From assembly GCF_040581485.1 (NCBI RefSeq), contig NC_090130.1, forward strand, positions 3,162,001 through 3,226,000: a stretch of DNA of 64,000 bases, written 5' to 3'. Shown here piece by piece: positions 36,352 to 46,542 of this stretch. Under the pieces are notes generated by a model, which was not told the DNA's origin, did not search any database, and worked only from the letters and a program-made list of their open reading frames with translations. The stretch is from Linepithema humile (Eukaryota > Arthropoda > Insecta > Hymenoptera > Formicidae). The position numbers were made by a program, and so were the translations under genes. How positions within the stretch are numbered: the stretch's first letter is position 1; the number at the start of each line of letters is the position of its first letter.

Positions 36352-36528
36352 AGTACGAACGCCGCCGCCGCCACCGCCGCCGACGCCGTCGACAAGATAG
36401 TGGACCATTATTCTCTATCTCTTGCGACACGAGAAACTGTGGATTACGTATCCGAGTTGAAACGCTACTTCCAGTACAATGCCAGCGTTGGCAGCGAAAG
36501 AGACGCCGCCGTCGGCTCGGAAATTTAG
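36352..36528 (+). CDS. Open segment, 58 codons, possible 3' coding exon
   Basis: This frame is open between TAA (36349) and TAG (36526-36528). It begins with an Ala tract encoded by a GCC repeat, then reads AVDKIVDHYSLSLATRETVD and YVSELKRYFQYNASVG and ends SERDAAVGSEI. The amino-acid pattern (amphipathic, Tyr- and Glu-rich, no Cys) looks more like protein than the Arg-rich shadows in the other frames. It has no ATG. A possible acceptor (TATATTTTCCTCGTCATATTAAAG|) sits at its start. A second frame just upstream (36249-36360) is also open and reads REKFEPALVSANTELGIESR, one base out of register, so a frameshifted relic is an alternative. Confidence 0.22.
   Translation, partial: STNAAAATAADAVDKIVDHYSLSLATRETVDYVSELKRYFQYNASVGSERDAAVGSEI
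36361..36389 (+). repeat. (GCC)n trinucleotide repeat, interrupted
   Basis: There are ten GCC-type triplets with ACC and GAC interruptions. In the frame of 36352-36528 they encode an Ala tract. The interruptions suggest an older, stabilised repeat. Confidence 0.9.
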
Positions 36529-36563
36529 TAACACCGTTAACATCGTGGAATGTCGCTTTTTAG

Positions 36564-36624
36564 AGCCTATTTTGCACCTGTCTGCCCGCGGCTGCAGCCG
36601 CGGCTGACCGCGGGGTCATATCAG
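36564..36624 (+). CDS. Candidate internal exon, 61 nt
   Basis: The acceptor AATGTCGCTTTTTAG| at 36563 and the donor TCAG|GTGAGTCAC at 36624/36625 are both good, and a GTTAAC branch-like element lies 30 nt before the acceptor. Two frames are open: SLFCTCLPAAAAAADRGVIS and AYFAPVCPRLQPRLTAGSYQ. The exon contains an 18-bp perfect palindrome (CCGCGGCTGCAGCCGCGG, 36586-36603). Product unknown; it could be an untranslated exon. Confidence 0.28.
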
Positions 36625-38474
36625 GTGAGTCACGTGAGCCCGCGGCTTATCCGTGATTTTCTCACGAGATTGCCGCGCTCGCGTTCTCTCTCGAATGAGT
36701 ATCGATGAGTTGTTCCCGCACGTAGATACCGCATGTTTACATTTATGCCGATATTTATGAGTCCACGTACACGTTCAATGTACACACCCTTTATGTGTTA
36801 ACGCGATTCGCAAAATCTAGATTCTGAAAGAGCAAAGTGGGAAAATTAGCTACTAGATTCAATTATTTTGCGCAGTGCGAAATGCATTTCCAAAAGATGT
36901 CACTTAACTTTCTTATTAATTTTTTAAACAAATGAGAGTGCGCAGTTCACTTACTTGCGCATTGAGATTTAAAATCTACATTTTAATATTTAATTCAAAA
37001 ATTACTTATCGAGATTAACGCATAATTTTTGCGAATTTATTTACAAATTGCAGAAAAGTAAAACGCACTCGGCATTCTACGACGTACGATGTCGAATTCT
37101 TGAGTTCAACTTCGCGAAGTTCTTCGTGATTTCGGAATATCAAGGTGCGTCAGTAATCAGGTCATAAATCCTAGGCCGCGCAATGCGTTTACGCAATACG
37201 GCGCACTAGGACGCATGTAATGCACGCGTGTCGGCGTACTCGCAGCGTGGCGTGCATTGAAACGCCTCGCTCGACAAATCAGCCGATAATACGGGTAATA
37301 CGATTAGAGCGATAATTAATTCCGCTGGGATTTCGTGTCAGGTCGCCCGTGGTCTACTAGACATGACTGTGAAATTGCGATGATTCAATTCACAACTTTC
37401 AAGATTATTTCATAATGACGCGGTACGATCTCGCCGAATCAATCCTCTTTCGCTTTATTATTATATAATATCAAAATTATATTGAAATTACTACTGAATC
37501 GATCAATCAAAACTATGAATAAACCACTTAGCATGTTATTAATATGTATAATATAAAAAAAAATTCAATGAAAAAATATTTGTTAAGATTGATTATGGAA
37601 AATAACTATAATTTTGTTTATACACATAAAAGACTAACTACATAATTCTGTAGATATGTGTCCTATTGCCTTTATTTTATGTTATGTCATCTATTTTTTG
37701 TGTAAAAACTGCCATGCCATCATTCAGAAACATTTACTTTTCCTCCACTATCTTAATTACAATGTAATCGGATTCTTATAATTCTAACGATATTTTATAT
37801 AATTCAATATAAAATACGCGACTTCTCGATCTATCATATCTGAATAAACTTCCACATTGCTCAAACACGCAATCGCGATAAACCAGGCAGGCAGTGGATT
37901 CTATTTTAAAGCGACTATCGCGATATCGATTGAAATATCACAACGGAAAACGGTCATAAAAGCGGATCATTATAATTTTTCCGAACAACAGTCGCCAACA
38001 ACGAACGTCGTTATTCCACAAAACGACTTTCTACCCACGTTATAATTGATTTGTCACAGCGCGAGTCAGAGCGACTATCGATTCGAGCTAATCGACGATG
38101 AAAAGCGCGCTACGCAACGATATTGCACGGAAAAATCTGCGTGCGCGAATCATGACGCGGCTCTCGATGTATTAGCGGCTGCGTTTCGCAAAAAGATCGA
38201 TCGCTCGGTGCGTGTGGGTTAATCTGAGGAACTCGTTTCGCCAATATTTTCCGCCTGTGCCTGGCGCCTCTCCCACCTCGTTTCTGCACTCGCATTCGCG
38301 CGCGACGAATAGGGTGTCGTTACCACGTTTATTGAAAAGTAATTGAAACCGTGGAGTTAATGGGCCGCGGTACGCTGCGTGATCAATCACTCGCGAGAAG
38401 TATCGCGCATTGAAAGATAAAAGGTATCGGCAAGCGTAGTGTCATTATTTATGCGAGGATTGAATGTGACTCAC

Positions 38475-38558
38475 CTTTTTGATCTGCCGACTGTCAACCT
38501 GACACTCGTTCTCTGCAGCGACGTTTTTCCGCGGAGTTGGAAGGTGTATCTTGGCACG
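38475..38558 (-). CDS. Candidate internal coding exon, 28 codons, excellent splice sites
   Basis: On the minus strand the acceptor is a pyrimidine-rich tract, TTTGATTTTTTGCTGATTTT followed by AG, with a plausible branch site. The donor is AAG|GTGAGTCAC. Between them lie exactly 84 nt. In phase 0 they read RAKIHLPTPRKNVAAENECQ and end VDSRQIKK, a balanced, charged sequence. A second frame is also open; the third has a TGA. The phase-0 frame also reads cleanly into the next exon proposed on this strand (28400-28472), giving ...RQIKK|STMKLRRRN..., where the second frame hits a stop. This is the best-supported exon in the window. No domain is recognised, so no function can be given. Confidence 0.45.
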
Positions 38559-39568
38559 CTAAAATCAGCAAAAAATCAAATCAATCGTGTTAAAAATTGC
38601 GAGGTACTTTAATATTAATTGTAAGATTTTCTGCAAAATCATGAAACGCAAAAGGAAAATAACTAGTCAGTAATAATATATGTAGAAAGCATCGACGAGA
38701 TCGATATCTCGCAAAAATAACGCACGTGCTACAGATCGGAAGTGATTTACGACGCATTTTCCAAGCCTAAGATATATCCTCTCTCATATATATCGAATAC
38801 ATGTGCCCGAACGACGCGAAATGCTCGCTCGCTGCGGCGCGCCGCGTGGAAAGACGCCCGGAGGTTCCCATTGTACTCCGGCGCGTTCGCCTAATCTAGA
38901 TCAGGATTACTTTTATCATTCGCTTGTGCATTACGGACCGCCCCGGCTGTTCGTTACATACGTACGCGTGCAGTGCGTATAACGATCGCCTTTATGCACC
39001 GTGAAAAGCAGCGCGCAGAACGCGGCGTGACGCTCGCACGCGCGCTCTCCCGATCAGCACAGGTACAAATAATAACTATTCGCCGGTACCCCCGTTGGTT
39101 ATCCGCCCGTCGCTCGGCGCACACACGCCCGCATCCGCACGGTGATTTCTCGCAGTATCCGTATTATCTGCAAAACGCAACTTCCGACGAATTTTTTTCC
39201 CGCCTCGTACGCGCGCCGAGCGCGAGCTCCGCCCTCGATACGAGCGATTGAATTTAACGGCGCGATTTTGCCGTCGGATTAATGGGCGAGATCGGACAGA
39301 ATTAGCCTCGCGTTCTCATTCGGCACCGTGTCTTGTATTCGCTATCTGCGCCTTTGTCTCCCATTGTTATTTGCGACGCGAGATATGAAATGGAATGAAA
39401 ATATTTTACGCGTAAAATACACACATTACTATCACTTAGTTACATGCATATTTTACCCTTTTATTCGAACAGATAATTTTACAAGCGCATTAGAGATAAT
39501 GGAATTTTTAACGTGTGCTATTTTTAACGTATGCAAATGAGATAAATGAAAGGAAAATTAAACATTTA

Positions 39569-39585
39569 TTTTTTTTTTTTTTTTT
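39569..39585 (+). repeat. T17 homopolymer
   Basis: Seventeen T in a row, that is an A17 tract on the minus strand. It could be the tail of an old retroposed sequence, but no body with target duplications was recognised next to it. Confidence 0.9.
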
Positions 39586-40556
39586 GTACTATCGCGGCGA
39601 TAACGATAATTCTATTCACCACAGAATTCTACAATTGATTTTTGCATTACGAGGAAATGTAACTTTCATCAGATTTTTTTGTTTATGCTACAATATCATC
39701 CTGTTTATAGGAATTCCATTCTTGATACGATCGATAAAATTTAACAACTTAATAATAGCAACGCACAACTTTCCGCTGATAAAGCTTCATACCTACGAGA
39801 AACCAGGTGCTTATAATTCCATATTATTTACCACGAATGATACCGTGAGTCGTTCGAGTACATACGTCCGGCGAGGATTAATATCTCGCAAACGGGAAAT
39901 AGAAGTGGTAATTGATTGCGCGCTAAAATTCCTACCGATTCCAGTCGTAGAAACTGAATAAGAAGCTGCATGGACCGTTGCGTCCACTTGCACCGATAAT
40001 TTGTTATAATTTCGTTCACATGTAACATTAGCGAAGCAAAGAAGAAAGTTTACGCGTTTGAAATCGTTGCAAAATATTTACCGGCATCGAAGAAATTTTA
40101 AATCAATAAATCCACGGATCTACATGCACAATAAAAATATAATCTATTATAGATATAACCTCTAATATGCGTGCATCTAAAGAAATAATATTCGAGAATT
40201 CACGGATCAAGGAGATTAAAATTTACATGTTTAAAGAGTAAAGCTTAAAAATTTCTGTGCTTCTGAGATGTATATGGAGATACAAACAAAAGATTTATAT
40301 CGTTTTATACCATGAAATCGCGAGAGAAACATTAATCAATCTTCGCGCTTGACGTCGCTCGATTTCCGCGCTCGCGTTGAAAATCGTCGTTGTTTACTAC
40401 CTTCGAGCGCACCGTAGATGCCGGCCGGCATCTTTTTCCACTTTCCAACGCGTGACGGGAACGCGTACAAAACGCGGTCGTGCAGAACGACGACGGAACA
40501 ACATCCCGTGGAGCACGAGAGTTCGTAGGAGTTCCGGGAAACAGTCGAACACACTA

Positions 40557-40790
40557 TGCGTTGCGGTTATCAGATAATTTTTTCTTTCGATCACAGATGG
40601 CACGACAACCCTTTTACGATTTTGTTGAGTCATCATGAATAAAAAACGAACACTTACCAGTTCGCCAATGTATCGCCGTCCTCTTCTTATAGCGATAACA
40701 CTACACTTACTCGCGCAGATATAACGATAAGAAAAAACGCGATTAATTGCGATCTCATGTGCTAATTAACGCGATACGATAATCATTCGG
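40557..40790. repeat. Tandem block X (first copy)
   Basis: This block is similar to 41239-41460 along about 230 bp, with roughly three quarters of the bases alike by eye. On the minus strand it contains two good splice donors, CTG|GTAAGTGTT (40658) and GCGA|GTAAGTGTAG (about 40713). The first follows ATACATTGGCG, which is conserved in X'. It may hold a first exon of the minus-strand locus. Confidence 0.6.
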
Positions 40791-41238
40791 CGATATTAGA
40801 TTACCTAGTAAAGCGCGCCCGATACATTCAGATAGACAAATAAATAAAGCAAAATGTAGCGATGGCAATCATTCGCAGAATGATCTATCTTTTTACTTGA
40901 CACACTGTATTGATCTTTATCGAATATCGCTTGCCGGCACTTATTCTACACACAATACGTGAAAGAATAATACAAAAATGACGCTCGCTCCGTTCATCGT
41001 CGAGCGGAGAAATTATCCGTTAATAATCATCCGTCAAACCGTCGATCATCGTTTCTCGATAATTAGGTCTGTTCTTTATAGCTGAACTGGCTGCACTGAT
41101 GTAAAATTCAAGCTACACTGTTTAATTCGATACTCCCGACACTCCCGACTCTCCTGACATTTGTTTTCGCGTAAAAAACACACGACGAAATATTTTTCTG
41201 CAGGACGCGAACTCCGGGACACACAGATGCACTCACAC

Positions 41239-41460
41239 ACATCGCATTTAACAGATAATTTTTATTTTCGATCATAGATAGCAATACTTTCACAATTTTG
41301 TCCAAGCACCATGAATTAAAAATATAGATACCAACCACTCGCCAATGTATCTCCATTTTATAACGATAACTTTATCATTTATTCATGTAGTTATAATGAT
41401 AATGAAAACACACGTTTAACTGTGATCCCGCGCAATTAACATGATGTGATAATTAGTCCG
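41239..41460. repeat. Tandem block X' (second copy)
   Basis: This is the copy of 40557-40790. The donor after ATACATTGGCGAGTGG is lost (TTGGTATC instead of GTAAGTG), while an ATG has appeared just before it on the minus strand (MEIHWRVVG...). A new minus-strand donor, CCGCC|GTGAGTAAG, lies just outside the block at about 41478. Confidence 0.6.
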
Positions 41461-41527
41461 AACGATGAAATGACTTACTCACGGCGGAAATGACATAGCA
41501 AGAATTTGACCACGAATTTGACCTCGC

Positions 41528-42030
41528 GAGTCAGATAATAGCCAATTAGCGCACGGCATTGAGAGCCCTCTATATTCCACTTGACCAGCCAGTCAATGAA
41601 TTTTTCGTCAGTTCGGAGATGTATCGAGAAGTGATTGAATGTTTCGCACGCATATTTCTACATAAATGTTTCTTGTGTACGAATAAATGTTAGGTAATAT
41701 ATGCCGGTCGAATAAACGTATCAAATCGACTTTTTCGGCTGTCAACGCGTCGTACGCCTAAATAAGTAATCGAGAAGCTACGGACAGTGCATAATTATTG
41801 ATAGAAAATCGCCCGGTCAGCGAGCGGACGCCATTTTCGCATTGTCCGTTCCTTGCGTCGTGTGGGTCGTGTGCAACAAGTGTCGCGAGTGGTGAATCGA
41901 ACGACGAGCGCAATGTGAATTTTTCGTCTGGCAGAGTGTCTCGCGCGTTTAATCAAGTGTCGAGTGTACGTGGAGCTCGTAAGTGTCGAGCGTACGTCGA
42001 GCCGTAAGTGTCGAGTGAAACGACGACCGA
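41528..42030. repeat. Tandem block Y (first copy)
   Basis: This block matches 42241-42718. Its 3' part carries an internal minisatellite: AAGTGTCGAG followed by YGTACGTSGAG, a unit of 25-26 bp repeated about 2.5 times (41957-42025). That expansion is absent from Y'. Two GTAAGTG donor-like sites (plus strand) result from it. Confidence 0.65.
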
Positions 42031-42240
42031 CGCTGCGTTATTTACTCGTCCGGATCTCGGGATCGCCGACAAAGCAACGAGCGGACGTGAGGGGCAATCA
42101 TCACTCATTATACCATTTAATTAAATATTTCATTTCTTATAAAATAAATTCTCGCTATAAAACATAACATTCAAGTGATGTAATCCTCGCTCGAAATAAG
42201 CATGAACAAAGCCGCGAATCGGAGTAGTCGATAACCATGC

Positions 42241-42718
42241 GAGTCAAAACAATAGCCCAATTATCGCACGGGGCAGGAATTTTCTGTATTTTATTTGACT
42301 AGCGCAGTTACTGAATATTACGTCATTTTGAAGATGTCTGTGATAGTCGGATATTTCGCGTACATTTTCTCCTCGAAAATACGTCTCGTATACGAGTAAA
42401 TATCGAGTGTGCCGGATCAAATATACCGAATCGACTTTTTCATCCGTCATCTTTTTCACACGTCACCATCTTTTTCACACGTCACGCGTCTAAATGAGTA
42501 TCGGGAAACAACGATGAGTGAATAAGCAGCATCGACAGAAGGTTCTCGAAAAGACGGACTACGAGCGAACGCCATTTTCACATTATCTATGCGTCGTATG
42601 CAACGAATGTCGTGAGTCGAGCGACGACAGTCAATTTTTCGCCTGCCGGAGAGTCTCACGCGTTTAGTCAAGTGCCGTGCGCGTCGAGCTTGAAAGTGTC
42701 GAGTGAAACGACGACCGA
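42241..42718. repeat. Tandem block Y' (second copy)
   Basis: This is the copy of 41528-42030, sharing GAGTCA at its start, AATCGACTTTTTC in the middle and AAGTGTCGAGTGAAACGACG at its end. It has its own 20-bp duplication, CATCTTTTTCACACGTCAC, present twice in a row at about 42448-42485, which is not in Y. Confidence 0.65.
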
Positions 42719-43063
42719 TATAGCCGGTTCTGTCACGTTCCACATTATTTTCTCGTCGAGAATGTGAATCATCGAGCGCGTAAACGATCATTGTAACGTG
42801 CTAATTACATCTTTCCTGATTGTACCTGCTGCATGTTAACAAAGAAAAGACAACTAGAAGACTGATCGTTGGTGAGTTAATTTATTAGGTTATGTACGTA
42901 ATTAATTTATCTCTCTGAAGCAATTATGAACGCCATACCATTTATTTCATTGTATTTTTCTTGGTATATTGTATATTGTAGTGTGTAGTATCCATGTGTG
43001 TTGTTTAATCTTTTCGGATATATTAGCTGTGTAAAAAAGTACGCTGGGTCGTAAAATATCGGG

Positions 43064-43080
43064 TATATATATATATATAT
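43064..43080 (+). repeat. (TA)n microsatellite
   Basis: Seventeen bases of uninterrupted TA alternation. Confidence 0.95.
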
Positions 43081-46000
43081 CATTTAAAAAACATTCGAGT
43101 AACTGTGAACCATACATACAATTTTTATGCTACTAACCTATTACGCATATTTAGGGCCACATTGTAAATTTGTCAGGCAAGTATTATCTTTTTACGCTGT
43201 CATATATCGAAACTCTTAAACAAGACTCTTAAATGAATAATCAAACATAGTTGAACACTATATAATCTTGAGAGAGCGCGATAGACAGACAGATCAATAT
43301 AAGAGTATCTAATATTAGAGTCGAGAAATAGATCCCGTGAAAGAGCAATTATGCAAGAAAATCGAACGTAATCGGTCGACCGAGATCCTCAATAGTATGC
43401 TCTTTGCATCAAGGCTACCGCAGCGGCCGAAATGACGATACATCCCGATACGCGAACGTTCACTTTTTCACCATCCGGCCAGCCGTTAATTAACCTACGA
43501 CCCTTTAATTATTACGTAGGAGGTCGCGAACGAGGCACGCGGTAATATCGAGCAGGCATCGTTTGATACGCTCGAACGAAGTCCATCGTGCTCAGTTCGT
43601 CGAGAGCCGAAATTGATCAACCATCGCGCCGTGCACCGGCGATTGTTTCGCCGCCGCGCTGGCCCTCTCCTCCGTCGGCGCGCAACGAAAGTAAATCTCA
43701 GAATCGGGTTAAACAAACGTTGCTCGGGACATAATAGCGCCCTAATGATTTGATAAGCACTTTCCGCTGCGCCGCCGTTGCAATAATGCGACCGCGCCGA
43801 TCCCTCGGGAAAACGAAAGAGCGTGTATCTCTCGAGTAAGCGAAGCAGCCCGGCAGTTAAAGCGGACGAGGCTCGCCGGCAAAAGCGAGCAGCGGTCGCA
43901 ATGAAATACCCACGCCCACCACTGGAAATTTTTGATCGGTACCGCGTGAGTATCAATTATCTACGTCGATAATTAGTTTCGCGGGGCGGATTACGCAAAC
44001 GACATACACAGGTCGCCGCCACGATTCACGAGATTCTCGCTCGGAATGCACCGCATTGTGCAAGCGTATTTCAACAGGTGTGTATCGATCGTGAGTGCCG
44101 ATAGAAATAGGCCGCGAAATAGATAATGTTGCAGATAATCGAAAGAGATTAAAGAGAATCAATACGAAAAAGTATTTATTGCTCGTGGAAGAAAAAATAT
44201 TCACTGCAATTAATTAATTTAATGAACAGTGATGATTTAATCCTAACGCGATGCATTCAAGCTGTTATTAGTCGAAATGATTATATCGTTAGAGCATTCA
44301 AACGAAAATCACCTTGATTACATTGCGTAACTCATAGAAGAGTGTCGTAAAGACGGTGATAAAAATGTCACTGCTACAAAATCGTTGCAGACAGTTCATA
44401 ATTATCGCGAAAGATACGCGCGTGAGAATCGAAAGCTAAGGCATAATTCCAATAATTAGAGATACTAATTTTAGCGAGGCGGATTGAGAATAGAGACGAA
44501 ATGCAAGTCGTAAAAGTCAAGAACTTTTAACCTCTATGAGGTTCCTCCTCTAACTCGCCTAAGCGATTTCTCTTCGCAATTGAGACATAAAAGTTAGAGC
44601 AAAATAACAGGTCTACCGCAATTAGTTTGCGATAGTTAATTTCTGGTGTGAAGCTAAACAAATCGTTCTTTTGAGCACAGTTGCACTCTTCATTGTAACA
44701 AGTAATCCACGATTATCTCGCTCGAAACGGTGATAATTCTATTTTTATTATTCACTACGTATCTCGAATTTTATTCATTTCTGCTGTATTCTATTAAATT
44801 GTTTATTTTTTTTTTAAACTTCTCAAAATTCTAACTTATAGATACATCATATCCTTTAGATATGATATATTACTACTTATTCTAGCTTACACTTCGCGCA
44901 ATCGTTCGATCGGCCCATAAAGGGCCCTCTCAACTCTCAAGCCCACCTCCACGCGCGCGCTTCCGCACTGTTATAGAAACGGAATCGTCCGTGATTTATT
45001 GCCAGCCGGCGAAATCATTCCGGCGGGGTTTCGTCACTTTCGCGGAGCGAAATGGTGCCGGCGCGGCGCAACAAAACAAATTGAAAGACACGAGCGGCAA
45101 ATAATAATTAATACTTTCGTCGTCGATCGCTATCGGCCACGCCGTTTCCCGCCTGCGCCGCTGATCGACAGCCGAAGAGAGTCGGATGGCTCTCGTAGCT
45201 CCTCGCGCACCGTGTGATCCGATGATTTATCGTTGCCACTACCCGCCAATCTATCATGCCCGATAGCGCCGATAACCGAGCGCCGTCGGATCTCTAAAGC
45301 TAGAGATTCATAGGCGTCGTTTTTGAAGGTCTTGACGCATTCGAGACACGTCAAATGATGCTTAGAGATTTTTTGTTCCTCGATCAATAGAATATGGCGA
45401 GGTTGTTATCGCAGAACTCTGAATTGTAGTCATAATGCTATAAGAAACTATCGTTTTTACCTTTTAAATAATAAATAAAAGAGATTTTACTCTAAATTTT
45501 AAATAAGAGCTTTGAATTATATACTATTGTTTCGAGCAATATTAGAACTTTCTGAAATATTTTCGGTTTTGTAAGAAAGGAAAACTAGACGCCTATGAGA
45601 TTTAGCTAGTGTGCTCTCATTACTGCCGGGTAATCGCGAACCCATAACGCGCCAAGGTTAAGGACTTTAGGGCATCACGGGACCGTTTGAAAGATACACA
45701 TTTCTTATTACTTTCTGTGTAATGTGTCTCCTCCGATCGGCATCTTCTCCCCCTACGGCCACGCTAGCAGCACACGCCGCCAGGCACTTTCACGGGATCG
45801 TCGAATTCAATTAAAGCACATTCAGAACGCTCAATTCTCTGGTGAGAATATTTTCTCTGTCAACAGCATCTGTTGAAATACTTGAGCGGCGCGCAACTAG
45901 AACAACCACAACGTCATTCTCGAGTTTAGAAATAGAAATGAAGGCGATGTCATAAGATCAGATATAGTCATTACCAAAGAGGATTCGACGGACATTGCCA

Positions 46001-46514
46001 AACTGACATTTACAACGTCGGCCATTGTGTTCGTTTAAAAGTGGTTCACGTTGGATATTGGTCAGGAAATAAAAAAATGCCGTGAAAAGAATACCGAAGT
46101 GCGCGACTAAATAAGCCTTAAATAAACACTATCTCCGATGGCTTTCACGTTCCATTTGCCGGCTCGCTTTTTCACTGCCCTGCGAAAACATTGTAGCGCG
46201 CATGGAACATTTAACATTGCTGTAAGATATTTCTGGCTGGATGTACGTGGCGCCAGGGAATTGAACTTTTCCACGAGTTGCCGATACGATCAATGACTTT
46301 CTCGATCACACCTGTGGGATTATGAGCGGAACGCGACCGACATGCTCGCGCGAAATAGAGAATGTATTGAAATAAATTAATGCGACGTACGTTTTTTTTT
46401 TTCGACGAATAAATAACGGCCTGACCTGCGAATTATTCCGAGATATTAAAGATATAGGCGGAACGTCGCGAACAATGCTCTCGTAATCACGCGCTCTTAA
46501 TTATTATTACATTG

Positions 46515-46542
46515 TCTCTCTCTTTCTTTCTCTTTTTCTCTC
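46515..46542 (+). repeat. CT-rich microsatellite
   Basis: A run of CT and CTTT units. No promoter elements were seen next to it. Confidence 0.9.

Larger units (their letters stand above)
36630..40540. other. Non-coding or intronic apart from the exon at 38.5 kb
   Basis: 36700-38050 and 39250-40330 are AT-rich with no convincing exon. A CpG-dense block lies at about 38820-39260. If the minus-strand model holds, 38559-40657 is its first intron. Confidence 0.45.
40557..42718. repeat. Diverged tandem duplication, period about 680-713 bp
   Basis: Two separate pairs of similar blocks lie at nearly the same distance. Block X (40557-40790) matches X' (41239-41460): CAGATAATTTTT is at 40571 and 41252, and GCCAATGTAT at 40664 and 41341. 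Block Y (41528-42030) matches Y' (42241-42718): GTGTCGAGTGAAACGACGAC is at 42008 and 42696. The common spacing suggests three decayed tandem units rather than unrelated repeats, but similarity is lost at 40800-41230 and 42040-42230. Indels between Y and Y' are not multiples of three, so the duplicated DNA is probably not coding. Confidence 0.75.

Noticed and set aside
39515..39961. 148-codon plus-strand ORF rich in Phe, Ile and Leu
   Set aside because: It is encoded by AT-rich DNA including a T17 homopolymer; the hydrophobicity follows from base composition.
43495..43956. 153-codon minus-strand ORF
   Set aside because: It has no internal ATG (TTG start only), an Arg-rich run, and no splice sites; treated as a stop-poor CpG block.
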